Below, one piece after another: positions 24,695 to 32,865 of a DNA stretch of 64,000 bases. Position 1 is the stretch's first letter. Each line of letters starts with the position of its first letter. Below the pieces are notes generated by a model. That model had not been told where the DNA came from, searched no databases, and saw only the letters and a list, made by a program, of their open reading frames with translations. Location of the stretch: positions 62,001 through 126,000 of the forward strand of contig JAEXRW010000018.1 of assembly GCA_023454175.1 (NCBI GenBank), written 5' to 3'. The DNA is from Bacillota bacterium. Lineage in GTDB: Bacteria; Bacillota; Clostridia; Christensenellales; JAEXRW01. A program made the position numbers and the translations under genes.

Positions 24695-25532
24695 GCAAAA
24701 GGCTGCGCAGGGCGTGGCGTTCACCATCCTTTGGATAGCGGCCATCATCACGGTGGGCGTCATGCTCTTTATCGTGGGATACATCCTGTTCCGGGGTACG
24801 CCCCATATCACGTGGGAGTTCCTCACCCAGCCGCCGAAAGGCACCGGTTCCGAGGGCGGCATCTTCCCCATGATCGTCAATACGCTCGTTCTGGTGTTCT
24901 GCTCGTTGGTTCTGGCCATCCCCATCGGGGTGCTTGCGGCGGTCTTCCTCACCGAATACTCCCGGCAGGGGCGTATCGTACGGTTTATACGGGCCACGAC
25001 GGAGAATCTGGCGGGCATCCCCTCCATCATCTTCGGCCTCTTCGGCTGGACCTTCTTTGGCAAGATCCTGGGGATGAAATGGTCCATGCTGAATGGCGCG
25101 CTCACTGCCATGATCGTGGTTCTGCCCACCATCATCCGTACGGCGGAGGAGGCCCTGCTCGCCGTGCCCCAGTCCTACCGCGAAGGCAGCCTGGGCATCG
25201 GCGCCACCAAGTGGCAGACCACCCTGCGCGTGGTGATCCCCACCGCCGCCCCCGGCATCTTCGCCGGCATCGTGCTGTCGATAGGCAGGATCGTGGGCGA
25301 GACGGCCGCGCTCCTCTTCACGCTGGGCACGGCCGACAGGATCGTCACCTCGCTGATGGATTCGGCCACGTCCCTTTCGCTGCACCTGTACAAGCTGGCG
25401 CGCGAGGGCATCTCGCTGGATATGGCCTGGGCCACCGCTGCGGTGCTGGTGTTTCTGGTGCTGATACTGAATCTGTGCGCCGCGTGGTTCGTGCGCCGGA
25501 TGAACCGAAAACGGAATATGAAGGGAAAGTGA
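24678..25532 (+). CDS. pstA: Phosphate ABC transporter permease PstA
   Basis: A 284-residue permease paired with PstC. Family blocks are TTENLAGIPSIIFGLFGWTF and PQSYREGSLGIGATKWQT (the ATPase contact loop). The start at 24678 follows GGGGGTG inside the end of pstC, so the genes are translationally coupled. Six hydrophobic helices are evident. The mature transporter imports phosphate with PstB and either PstS. Confidence 0.93.
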   Translation: MRQSSKQKAAQGVAFTILWIAAIITVGVMLFIVGYILFRGTPHITWEFLTQPPKGTGSEGGIFPMIVNTLVLVFCSLVLAIPIGVLAAVFLTEYSRQGRIVRFIRATTENLAGIPSIIFGLFGWTFFGKILGMKWSMLNGALTAMIVVLPTIIRTAEEALLAVPQSYREGSLGIGATKWQTTLRVVIPTAAPGIFAGIVLSIGRIVGETAALLFTLGTADRIVTSLMDSATSLSLHLYKLAREGISLDMAWATAAVLVFLVLILNLCAAWFVRRMNRKRNMKGK

Positions 25533-25543
25533 ACATAAAATTT

Positions 25544-26305
25544 ATGGATACGGCAGTGAAAATGGCTACAAGGGACCTGGACCTGTTTTACGGGGACACG
25601 CAGGCGCTCAAAAAGGTCAGCCTCGATATGCGGCGAAATTCCGTCACGGCCCTCATCGGTCCCTCGGGATGCGGCAAGTCCACCTTTTTAAAGACGCTGA
25701 ACCGCATGAACGACCTCATCCCGGGCACCAAGATCACCGGCGAGGTCCTGCTGGACGGCCAGGATATTTACGACAGAAGCTGCGACGTCATCGAGCTGCG
25801 GAAAAATATCGGGATGGTGTTCCAAAAGCCCAATCCCTTCCCAATGAGCGTGTTTGATAATGTCGCCTACGGCCCGCGGGTGCACGGGGAGCGCAGCAGG
25901 CGCACGCTGGGGGATATCGTGGAAAAGAGCCTGAAGGATGCCGCGCTTTGGGAGGAAGTAAAGGACCGGCTGAACAAGCCCGCGCTGGGCCTTTCGGGCG
26001 GGCAGCAGCAGCGCCTCTGTATCGCGCGCGTGCTCGCGGTGGAGCCCGAGGTGGTCCTGATGGATGAGCCCACTTCCGCACTCGACCCGATTAGTACTGG
26101 AAAAATAGAGGACCTTATTGGTATACTGAAGGAGAAATACACCATCATCATCGTGACGCATAATATGCAGCAGGCCGGGCGCGTATCCGACAGGACGGCG
26201 TTCTTCCTGCTGGGGGACCTCATCGAGGAAGGCGATACGCGGGAGATTTTCCAGACCCCGCGGGACAAACGCACAGAGGACTACATCACCGGCAGGTTCG
26301 GATAA
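25544..26305 (+). CDS. pstB: Phosphate ABC transporter ATPase PstB
   Basis: A 253-residue ABC ATPase. It has Walker A GPSGCGKST, Q-loop MVFQKPNPFPMSVFDNVAYG (diagnostic for PstB), signature LSGGQQQR, Walker B VVLMDEPTSALDP and H-loop VTHNMQQ. The start is ambiguous. GTG at 25529 lies within the pstA stop overlap and follows AAGGG closely; ATG at 25544 gives the usual PstB length and ATG at 25562 is a third option. It is cotranscribed with pstCA and phoU. Confidence 0.94.
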   Translation: MDTAVKMATRDLDLFYGDTQALKKVSLDMRRNSVTALIGPSGCGKSTFLKTLNRMNDLIPGTKITGEVLLDGQDIYDRSCDVIELRKNIGMVFQKPNPFPMSVFDNVAYGPRVHGERSRRTLGDIVEKSLKDAALWEEVKDRLNKPALGLSGGQQQRLCIARVLAVEPEVVLMDEPTSALDPISTGKIEDLIGILKEKYTIIIVTHNMQQAGRVSDRTAFFLLGDLIEEGDTREIFQTPRDKRTEDYITGRFG

Positions 26306-26322
26306 ATCAGGAGGAATATCTT

Positions 26323-26982
26323 ATGAGTCTTCGCGCACATTTGGAAAAGGAACTGGACGGGATGCGTGAGTTTCTGCTCTCCATGGCTTCCCTCGTGGAA
26401 AGGCAGCTGGAGCTCTCCATCCAGGCGCTGCTCAAGCAGGATGAATCCATCGCCCGCCGGGTCATAGAAGGCGACGACCGGCTGGATGATATGATGATCG
26501 GTATGGAGGATAAATGCGTCACGCTCATCGCCACGCAGCAGCCCCTGGCGTCCGACCTGCGTGCGGTCTTCTCCGCCAACCAGATAGCCATGGACCTCGA
26601 GCGCATGGGCGACTACGCTGTGGACATTGCGGAGATCGCCATACGGCTGAAGGATGAGGCCTATATCAAGGAGCTGATCGATATCCCCCGCATGGCGAAG
26701 ATCGCCATGGAGATGGTCCACGGCTGTATCGACGCCTATGTGCGCGGGGATGTGGTCCTCGCCGCGAAAATATGCAAGATGGACGACGAGGTGGATGAGA
26801 TCACCGGCGGCATCTTCCATGAGATCTTCTCCATGGTGAATACCGATGCGGTCCACATTTTCCAGATGATCCAGTTCCTCTTCATTGCCAAATACATCGA
26901 GCGCATCGCCGACCACGCCACCAATCTCGGCGAATGGGTGGTGTACAATATCACCGGCGAGCACCGGGATATGAACGACTGA
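26323..26982 (+). CDS. phoU: Phosphate signalling protein PhoU
   Basis: A 219-residue protein of two repeated three-helix PhoU domains. The metal-contact motifs are DLERMGDYAVDIAEI in the first half and YIERIADHATNLGEWVVY in the second. PhoU links the Pst transporter to PhoR and keeps the kinase off when phosphate is taken up. It is the last gene of the pst operon, 17 bases after pstB, with AGGAGGA before the ATG. Confidence 0.95.
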   Translation: MSLRAHLEKELDGMREFLLSMASLVERQLELSIQALLKQDESIARRVIEGDDRLDDMMIGMEDKCVTLIATQQPLASDLRAVFSANQIAMDLERMGDYAVDIAEIAIRLKDEAYIKELIDIPRMAKIAMEMVHGCIDAYVRGDVVLAAKICKMDDEVDEITGGIFHEIFSMVNTDAVHIFQMIQFLFIAKYIERIADHATNLGEWVVYNITGEHRDMND

Positions 26983-27009
26983 TATGGCGTTGAATTGAAT
27001 GAGCAGATG

Positions 27010-27042
27010 CAAGCCCCTGGCCAGGCCGGGGGTGTTTCTTTG
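27010..27042 (+). terminator. Terminator after phoU
   Basis: A GC-rich hairpin (CCCCTGGCC against GGCCGGGGG with a short loop) is followed by TGTTTCTTTG. Confidence 0.6.
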
Positions 27043-27070
27043 TCAGTTTTTCTTCTTCACTGACGGAAAT

Positions 27071-27105
27071 AACAAAGGCAGGTTTAATACCTGCCTTTGT
27101 TATTC
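27071..27105. terminator. Bidirectional terminator between phoU and pstS2
   Basis: AACAAAGGCAGGT (27071-27083), loop TTAAT, ACCTGCCTTTGTT (27089-27101), then ATTCTTG. It is a perfect 13-base stem placed between two convergent genes. Confidence 0.85.
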
Positions 27106-27122
27106 TTGATTGTCACAGTGAC

Positions 27123-27989
27123 TTACTTTGCGATGGGTACCAGCCCGTTCTTGGTGTAGTAGTCCTTCGCTTCCTCGCTGGCGAGTACATAGTCGATGAA
27201 TTCCTTGATCTTGCCGGAAGGTTCAGTCTTGGTCAGCAGCAGGTAATTCCTTTGGAGTTTGTATGTCTCGTTCGCCACGTTGGAAACACTCGCTGCAGCG
27301 CCGTCCACATCCAGCGCCCTGTCCTCCGCATAATTGGGCACGATGCCCAGCGAGATGTAGCCGATGGCGTTCTTGTCCTTGCCCACGGCCGCCGCCAGGT
27401 CCCCCGTGGAGTTCAGCACCGCCGCGCAGATCTTCTCATCGATGGTCACCTGCTTCCCCGCCGCGTCCTTGCCCAGTACCAGTTCCTCGAAGCCGCCCCG
27501 GGTCCCCGATGTGGATTCGCGGGTGTAGAGGTTGATCTGGCCGTCGTTCCCGCCCACTTCGCTCCAGTTTTTGATCTTGCCCGTGTAGATGTCCTTGATC
27601 TGGGATAGGGTCAATCCCTTCACGGGGTTGTCCTTCTGCACCACCACGGCGATGCCGTCCTTGCACATGGGGTATTCCACCAGCGGCTTTTCGCTTTCCT
27701 TCAGTTCGCGCGAGCTCATGCCGATATCGGCAGTCCCGTCGATGGTGTTGGAGATCCCCTGGCCCGATCCCACCTGCTGCACGTTGATGGTTACGCCCGG
27801 GTTGTTGTTCATGTACAGCTTGGCCAGCGCGTCGATATACGGCCCCACCGAGGTCGAGCCCACAATGGTGATGTTCGAGCCGCCGTTGGATGATGGCGTG
27901 CTGCCCTGCGAAGTGCTTCCACATCCTGCCGCGGTCAGTGCGATCAGCAGGATGATGGAAATGGTGATGAATAAATGGGCTTTTTTCAT
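27123..27989 (-). CDS. pstS: Phosphate ABC transporter substrate-binding lipoprotein, copy 2
   Basis: A second PstS of 288 residues, very similar to the first over the mature domain (VGSTSVGPYIDALAK, IGMSSRELKESEKPLVEY, ESTSGTRGGFEELVLG). The signal has lipobox TAAGC and a short Ser/Gly linker instead of the Ala/Thr/Pro linker of copy 1. GGAGGA precedes ATG at 27989; the longer start was rejected. Three 11-base-phased Pho repeats lie upstream (28043-28081). The two copies flank the pst/pho block and both read toward lower coordinates. They may differ in affinity or timing. Confidence 0.95.
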   Translation of the reverse strand: MKKAHLFITISIILLIALTAAGCGSTSQGSTPSSNGGSNITIVGSTSVGPYIDALAKLYMNNNPGVTINVQQVGSGQGISNTIDGTADIGMSSRELKESEKPLVEYPMCKDGIAVVVQKDNPVKGLTLSQIKDIYTGKIKNWSEVGGNDGQINLYTRESTSGTRGGFEELVLGKDAAGKQVTIDEKICAAVLNSTGDLAAAVGKDKNAIGYISLGIVPNYAEDRALDVDGAAASVSNVANETYKLQRNYLLLTKTEPSGKIKEFIDYVLASEEAKDYYTKNGLVPIAK

Positions 27990-28042
27990 AGGATGATTAT
28001 CCTCCATTTTTATATTTGTTCAATTTGAGGATAAACATCCAT

Positions 28043-28081
28043 TGTTAATTACGTATATCGTATGTGTTAAATCTGGGTTAA
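28043..28081 (-). promoter_or_regulatory. Pho box of pstS2
   Basis: On the minus strand TTAACC (28076-28081), TTAACA (28065-28070) and TTAACA (28043-28048) lie on one 11-base phase, the position at 28054 being degenerate. Confidence 0.6.
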
Positions 28082-28132
28082 ATGTTCGCTTTGACCCGTT
28101 GTTTACAGGCGAAATGCCTTTGGAACTCCGGT

Positions 28133-28171
28133 TTAACTTTGTTTTAACATAAACAACATGCAGCGTTAACA
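28133..28171 (+). promoter_or_regulatory. Pho box before the HD-domain gene
   Basis: TTAACT (28133), TTAACA (28144), AACATG (28155, degenerate) and TTAACA (28166) follow an exact 11-base period. They face the HD gene at 28217, with a possible TATGAT -10 element at 28181-28186. It is separate from the divergent pstS2 box. Confidence 0.6.
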
Positions 28172-28216
28172 TTGCTGTTTTATGATTTCTGTAAAAGCTT
28201 GTATCTTTGAGAGGAT

Positions 28217-28723
28217 ATGGCCGGGATGGACAGGATACAGAGGATTTTGAAATTGATGGCCTGGTACGCGCCCCGTTTGGAGCAAAGCGCGGGTAATCCT
28301 GCGTTCCCCCAGTACGGCCTGCAGTACGGGGAGATGCACCATGCCTATGGCACCGCTTATCTTTCCTCCACTTTGGCGTACCGGCGTAACCTCAGCCCCG
28401 AGATCGCCTTCGCGGCGGGGCTTTTGCACGATGCCGGGCGTGTCGCCGGCGGCGTCTCCGAGGACCATCCCAAGAAGGCCGGTTTCCTCCTGCGTTCCGT
28501 CCTGGAGGAAGCAGGGTATACGTTCGAAGAGGTGGATATCATTCTGGAGGCGGTTACCTCCCACGCGTATAAATCCTTCAAGGGTTCCCCCTACTCCGAG
28601 GTGCTGAAGGACGCCATCATCCTCGAACGCGCCTTTTCTACCGGCACCGATTACGCCGACATGCGAAAAAGCCGCCAGCGTTTGAAGCATGGTTTCAAGG
28701 AACTTGGGTTCAGGCTGAAATAA
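28217..28723 (+). CDS. HD-domain phosphohydrolase, putative Pho regulon member
   Basis: A 168-residue metal-dependent hydrolase. Metal ligands are visible as His41/His42 in GEMHHAYG, the HD pair His71-Asp72 in GLLHDAGRVAGG, and His84 in SEDHPKKAG. The family cleaves phosphate esters of nucleotides or related molecules; the substrate is unknown. The start may be ATG 28217 or ATG 28226, as GAGAGGA is closer to the first than usual. The strong Pho box in front suggests it is made during phosphate starvation, perhaps to recover phosphate or to hydrolyse a signalling nucleotide. Confidence 0.85.
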   Translation: MAGMDRIQRILKLMAWYAPRLEQSAGNPAFPQYGLQYGEMHHAYGTAYLSSTLAYRRNLSPEIAFAAGLLHDAGRVAGGVSEDHPKKAGFLLRSVLEEAGYTFEEVDIILEAVTSHAYKSFKGSPYSEVLKDAIILERAFSTGTDYADMRKSRQRLKHGFKELGFRLK

Positions 28724-28750
28724 AGCTTCATTCCCGCCCGCCAATGCATT

Positions 28751-29116
28751 TTACTCGTTTTGCGCCGATATTTCCGCCTGCTGCTTTTTTGTTAATCCGC
28801 CGAATACCGCCTTGTAGGCTGCGTCCACCATGTCCTTCAGCACGTCATCCGGCACGTCTCCCTCCAGGTACACGGAGTTCCAGTGTTCCTTGTTCATGTA
28901 ATAGCCGGGGATGATGTCGGGGTATTGCTCCCTGAGCAGTTTGCCCAGCGTCGGCTCGCATTTCAGGGTGACGATGGGCTTGCCGGTCTTGTCCCCGCCA
29001 CGTGAGGCGAACATCTTGCCCCCTATCCAGTACACGGTTGCGCTCCATTCGGGCTTGTATTCCTTCACTGCCCCCGGTCTGCCCTCGCAGTATGCGTCCA
29101 GCCATTCGTATTTCAT
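28751..29116 (-). CDS. MmcQ/YjbR-family protein
   Basis: A 121-residue protein of the YjbR/CyaY-like fold. Diagnostic segments are YKPEWSATVYWIGGKMFA, ITLKCEP-like text (VTLKCEP) and the strongly conserved IIPGYYMNKEHWNSVYLEG. The family is often called DNA-binding but its role is not established. AAGGGGAAAGG precedes the start. It is convergent with the HD gene. Confidence 0.88.
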   Translation of the reverse strand: MKYEWLDAYCEGRPGAVKEYKPEWSATVYWIGGKMFASRGGDKTGKPIVTLKCEPTLGKLLREQYPDIIPGYYMNKEHWNSVYLEGDVPDDVLKDMVDAAYKAVFGGLTKKQQAEISAQNE

Positions 29117-29216
29117 ATGCCTTTCCCCTTATCGCAATGTGGTTAGAGATATCTTAGCATATCTGATGGCAATCGGATGCACCTGTATGCGGGGGCGTCC
29201 GCTGGATCAACACCAA

Positions 29217-29260
29217 AAGCAAAGACCAGCCGCCGCATTGGATGGCTGGTCTTTGCTTTC
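29217..29260. terminator. Terminator between the 45-residue gene and the MmcQ/YjbR gene
   Basis: AAAGCAAAGACCAGCC (29217-29232) pairs perfectly with GGCTGGTCTTTGCTTT (29245-29260). A T-rich run follows on either strand. Confidence 0.85.
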
Positions 29261-29277
29261 TGGTGCTTTTAAAAGTG

Positions 29278-29415
29278 CTATTGCTGGTTGGATTGGTATG
29301 CGATCAGCACGATGTCCTGCCCCGACTGGGCCTTGATCTGGTCCTCAAAAGCCTTGATTTTATCCACCACATCGGTTTTTACGCTGGCTATCTGGTATCC
29401 TGGGTATTGCTGCAT
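29278..29415 (-). CDS. Small soluble protein, 45 residues
   Basis: The reading frame MQQYPGYQIASVKTDVVDKI... ends ...IVLIAYQSNQQ. An excellent AAGGAGGAC lies 7 bases before the ATG, and a strong terminator follows the stop, so this is a complete transcription-translation unit despite its size. The protein is charged and probably helical in the middle (DKIKAFEDQIKAQSG). I do not recognise a family. Confidence 0.65.
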   Translation of the reverse strand: MQQYPGYQIASVKTDVVDKIKAFEDQIKAQSGQDIVLIAYQSNQQ

Positions 29416-29477
29416 GTTAAAGTCCTCCTTTTGCTCCATTAACGCATCACGCAACGTATTTTCCTGTTGATTATTTA

Positions 29478-29631
29478 TCCCCCGAAGGGCATGGAATCAT
29501 GCCTTCCGCAACCGTTAACTACTAACTGCTGCCTGTCAGTGAAATTATGCCCCAATGGGAGGCATATTTGCCTCCCTATGTATTCCTTAACTTTCAACTC
29601 TCAACTCTCAACTGTCAACTCTTAATGATTA
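29478..29631. repeat. Heptad repeat array E with hairpins
   Basis: It contains a CCCGAAGGGCATG hairpin region, then GGGAGGCA-TATT-TGCCTCCC (29557-29576), then six heptamers: TTAACTT, TCAACTC, TCAACTC, TCAACTG, TCAACTC, TTAATGA. These end at the stop codon of the gene at 29629. It has the same order of parts as arrays B and F. Confidence 0.7.
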
Positions 29632-30213
29632 TCTTTGTCGCACGATCTGTGGGTTCTGTCCGTAATAGTCCCCGTCCGAACTGCGGAAAAGCTCCAGTCT
29701 CGGCTGCCACCAGGTGAAAAGGAACGCTGCCCCGACCATCGCGGCCAGGCCAATGAGCCCCAGCCACCACAGCCTCCTGGCCCGGTCCGAGCGTGCCGCC
29801 TTCAGGAAATACCGTATCCCCGTAAAGACAGTGAATGCAAACGACAGGATCGCGATGGGCAGTTCGGTATTCGGCAGGTTCCCGAAGATGCCCTTCATCG
29901 CCGTATACGAGGCGATCATCGCCACGAACGCCATCCACAGCCCAGCGCCCGCGCCTGCAAACCACTCCTTGTACCCGCCGCCTTCCTTCTTGATGGTGCG
30001 TATCTCGATGAGGTACCAGATGAGCAGCGGCCACAGCGCCAGCTTCATGTGTTCCCAGTAGCTTTCGTTCACCGGGACAAATGGCGCGATGATCTGCGCC
30101 CATCCGTACATGCCCACGGCGTTCCACACGAAGTGCAGTCCTGATCCTGCGGCGGTGATGACGATGAGCGCCAGCACCCGCGGCCATGTCCATATTTTTT
30201 TGGAACTCACCAT
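29629..30213 (-). CDS. DUF6512-like integral membrane protein
   Basis: A 194-residue membrane protein with about six helices. Conserved blocks are GSGLHFVWNAVGMYGWAQII and FVPVNESYWEHMKLALWPLL, the latter being the hallmark of the clostridial DUF6512 family as I recall it. The function is unknown. AAGGAGGG precedes the start. No operon partner is evident. Confidence 0.75.
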   Translation of the reverse strand: MVSSKKIWTWPRVLALIVITAAGSGLHFVWNAVGMYGWAQIIAPFVPVNESYWEHMKLALWPLLIWYLIEIRTIKKEGGGYKEWFAGAGAGLWMAFVAMIASYTAMKGIFGNLPNTELPIAILSFAFTVFTGIRYFLKAARSDRARRLWWLGLIGLAAMVGAAFLFTWWQPRLELFRSSDGDYYGQNPQIVRQR

Positions 30214-30436
30214 GATAAAGCCCTCCTTGTATTTTATATTGCCCGTTTCTTTATGGGTTCATTTCAGACAGGCAAAGTGCCTATGGATACAGCGCAATCT
30301 GATGATAGATTATTCATAACCATCCGTTCGGAAGCGAAACAAAGAAGGACGGCCCTCGCGGATACTGTCATTGTGTCCTCCAATATGGTAAAATACGTTA
30401 TCATGTCCCGTCCATGGGTGATAAAGGGGATTCGTG

Positions 30437-31477
30437 TTGAAAAAACTGTTTTGCATCGTTTTCTGTTTGATTTTGTTCGTATTCATTGGCTGCTCGGCGC
30501 CCGAAAAGGCTGAAGCGCGTGAATTCTTTGCCATGGATACGCTGATGTTTGTCAATGTGTACGGTGCCGATGCCCCCGCCGCGCTGGATGCCGCGGAGGC
30601 GGAGGTGGATCGGCTGGATGCACTCCTATCGACGCAGAATGAAGCCAGCGAGATCGCGAAGGTGAATGCATCCGCCGGCATCTCCCCCGTGAAGGTATCA
30701 CCGGATACGCTGGATATCCTGCAGCAGGCATTGAAGTATGGCGCGCTCACCGATGGCGCGCTTGACGTGAGCATATACCCTGTTTCGAATGCGTGGAATA
30801 TCCAAAGCGGCGTCCCAAAGGTGCTGTCCGATTCCGAAATAGCTGGCCTTCTCCCCCTCGTGGACTACAGAAAGGTAGCACTGGATACCGCAGCCTGCAC
30901 CGTATATCTGCCTCAGAAGGGGATGGGCATGGACCTCGGCGCCGTGGGCAAGGGTTACGCGTCGGACAGGCTGGTGGAGCTCTTTCAGGCAAAGGGCGTA
31001 TCCCGTGCCCTCTTCTCCCTGGGCGGCAATGTCGGCTGCATGGGCGGTCGGCCCGACGGGACCCCCTGGCGCGTCGGCATACGGGATCCCCGCGGCCAGC
31101 CCAATGACTACCTCGGCTATGTTTCCATCAGGGATGGTTTTGTGATCACATCTGGGGACTATGAGCGTTTCTTCATCCGGGATGGGGTTCGTTACCACCA
31201 CATCCTGGATCCCGGTACGGGCAGACCCGCTTGGAACGGCGTGCGCTCCGTCTCCATCATCTCGGATGATGGCACGCTGGCGGATTGTTATTCGACTGCG
31301 CTGTTTGTGATGGGCCTGGAAAAGGGGCTCGCCTTCCAAAAGGCGCAGAGCGACTTTGTGCAGGGCGGTTTTGAGGCCATATATGTCATGGACGATGGCC
31401 GCGTCATCGCCACCCCCGGCGCCAGGTCCATCTTTACTTTCACCGGAAAGGATGCAGGCTATACCTATGCGCCCTAA
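30437..31477 (+). CDS. apbE: FAD:protein FMN transferase (ApbE), lipoprotein
   Basis: An exported enzyme of 346 residues that attaches FMN to a Thr or Ser of extracytoplasmic proteins. The signal ends in lipobox FIGC. Family motifs are AMDTLMFVNVYG near the N-terminus, GALDVSIYPVSNAW, MDLGAVGKGYASDRLVE, FSLGGNVGCMG, and HHILDPGTGRPAW, followed by a region with Asp and Thr for magnesium/FAD binding. The start is TTG 30437 (6 bases after AAAGGGGA) rather than GTG 30434. It begins a three-gene operon with NusG-II and Gx proteins. A probable client is the FMN-binding lipoprotein at 52175. Confidence 0.92.
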   Translation: MKKLFCIVFCLILFVFIGCSAPEKAEAREFFAMDTLMFVNVYGADAPAALDAAEAEVDRLDALLSTQNEASEIAKVNASAGISPVKVSPDTLDILQQALKYGALTDGALDVSIYPVSNAWNIQSGVPKVLSDSEIAGLLPLVDYRKVALDTAACTVYLPQKGMGMDLGAVGKGYASDRLVELFQAKGVSRALFSLGGNVGCMGGRPDGTPWRVGIRDPRGQPNDYLGYVSIRDGFVITSGDYERFFIRDGVRYHHILDPGTGRPAWNGVRSVSIISDDGTLADCYSTALFVMGLEKGLAFQKAQSDFVQGGFEAIYVMDDGRVIATPGARSIFTFTGKDAGYTYAP

Positions 31478-31841
31478 ACTTGGCGACTTCCTCCTCGCGA
31501 TCGCAGTCATGATTATATGCGCTGCCCTCATCATGGTCTTTACCTTGATGCAGTCGGAAGGCGCCGTCACTGCTGTCATCACGCAGGATGGCAGGGAAAT
31601 AAAGCGCATCCGGCTGGATGCCGTTGCCTCGCCTTTTAAGGTTGAACTGGATGGGCCGTATCATGATGTGGTCGCCGTGGAAAAGGGGCGCATCCGGTTC
31701 GCAGAAGCCGACTGCCCCGACAGGTCCTGCGTCCATACAGGCTGGCTGGATCGGTCGGGCCAGACCGCGGCCTGCCTGCCCAACCGCGTGCTCATCAAAC
31801 TGGTAGGTGCTCAGTCCCAGGTCGATATCATTTCAAATTGA
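31467..31841 (+). CDS. NusG domain II-containing membrane-anchored protein
   Basis: A 124-residue protein with one N-terminal helix (about 6-27) and an extracytoplasmic domain of the NusG-II type: EVDGPY-like text (VELDGPYHDVVAVEKG), then the Cys motif ADCPDRSCVHTGWL and CLPNRVLIKL. The gene overlaps apbE by 11 bases. In Clostridia such proteins are commonly encoded with ApbE and a Gx transporter; their biochemical role is not settled, though the two Cys and the context suggest envelope redox work. Confidence 0.85.
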   Translation: MRPKLGDFLLAIAVMIICAALIMVFTLMQSEGAVTAVITQDGREIKRIRLDAVASPFKVELDGPYHDVVAVEKGRIRFAEADCPDRSCVHTGWLDRSGQTAACLPNRVLIKLVGAQSQVDIISN

Positions 31842-31851
31842 GGTAGATGTA

Positions 31852-32394
31852 TTGCGAAGTGTTGCACGGAAAATAGCACTGGCCGGTATACTGACGGCGC
31901 TCGCCCTCGCCCTCTCCATCGCCGAGCGGTGGATACCCCTCGGCCTGCTCATCCCTGTCCCCGGCGTCCGCCTCGGCCTTGCGAATGTTGTCACCATGTT
32001 CGCCCTTTTCTACCTCGGGCCGGTATATGCGGGGTCCATCCTGGTGGTCCGCTGTACCCTGGCTGCACTTTTCACAGGTATAACAGCCTTTCCGTTTTCT
32101 ATCGCAGGAGGCGTGCTCGCATATGCTGTAATGCTGGCCCTGAAGCAGGGTTACGGCCGTTCCTTCTCGCTTTTCGGTGTCAGCATGGGCGGCGCCGTCG
32201 CGCATAATGTCGGCCAGGTGGCCATAGCCTCTTTGATGCTCGGTGAAGTCATGCTCTTCACCTACCTGCCCGCACTCATGCTCATCGGCCTCGCCACAGG
32301 GATCTTGACGGCGGCAGTCTCCATCCCCCTGTTCCGGGTATTGGATAAATCGGGCCTGGCTTCCCGCTATATCCCCTTAAAAAGAAAGGTTTAA
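31852..32394 (+). CDS. Gx transporter family (heptaprenyl diphosphate synthase component I-like) protein
   Basis: A 180-residue membrane protein with five or six helices. Typical text includes ALALSIAERWIP, PGVRLGLANVVTMFALFYLG, SFSLFGVSMGGAVAHNVGQV and YLPALMLIGLATG. It is often annotated as heptaprenyl diphosphate synthase component I but resembles ECF-type S components. The start is TTG 31852, 7 bases after TGAGGT and 11 bases after the preceding stop. As the third gene of the apbE operon it may supply a flavin or quinone-related substrate; this is inferred from context. Confidence 0.85.
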   Translation: MRSVARKIALAGILTALALALSIAERWIPLGLLIPVPGVRLGLANVVTMFALFYLGPVYAGSILVVRCTLAALFTGITAFPFSIAGGVLAYAVMLALKQGYGRSFSLFGVSMGGAVAHNVGQVAIASLMLGEVMLFTYLPALMLIGLATGILTAAVSIPLFRVLDKSGLASRYIPLKRKV

Positions 32395-32865
32395 ATAAAT
32401 AAACATCCCGGCACATACGCTTTATGAGCGGGTGTTATCGCTTTATCTAATGGTAACCTTCTGTAACCTTCTATGCATATAACACGTTAGCCAATACCTA
32501 AAGGGTACTTTTAAGATATGTCACACCCAGGAGATTTAGTAACGCGGGTAGCTCCAAATGGGCCGCTTGGGCTGATGGACGTACCGCGTTACATAAAGGC
32601 TCTCAGTGGAGATTTTGTAGCGGTATGGGTGAGGCAAGGAGAGGGCGTCAGCCCTCTCCTCTTTACAATAACGTTCCCCTCCCATGCTCTGCGATATTCA
32701 ACACTCACTGCTTGCTTATGGGAGGGGTCGGGGTGGGTATTTAATACGCTTTATCGCTACTTCTTTCTTTTCTGCTCAAAGCTGTGATCTTACCGCTCGA
32801 GTACGGTTTCCTCGAATATAAAATGGCCTTGTGTTTTTTAACAAAGCCTTTATGTATGGTATTGT
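32395..32865. other. 471-base intergenic region with hairpins and an unassigned open frame
   Basis: It contains a direct repeat GTAACCTTCT (two copies about 13 bases apart near 32453-32475), the terminator at 32637-32664, and a long inverted repeat CCCCTCCCAT (32676-32685) / ATGGGAGGGG (32718-32727). An 89-codon plus-strand frame (32518-32787) covers these structures. It has no ribosome site and its composition follows the repeats, so I do not call it a gene. Confidence 0.45.
32637..32664. terminator. Perfect GC-rich hairpin
   Basis: AGGAGAGGGC (32637-32646), loop GTCA, GCCCTCTCCT (32651-32660), then CTTTAC. It lies between the convergent Gx and GNAT genes. Confidence 0.6.

Noticed and set aside
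32518..32787. An 89-codon plus-strand gene after the Gx transporter
   Set aside because: It has no ribosome site and spans a perfect terminator hairpin and a long inverted repeat.
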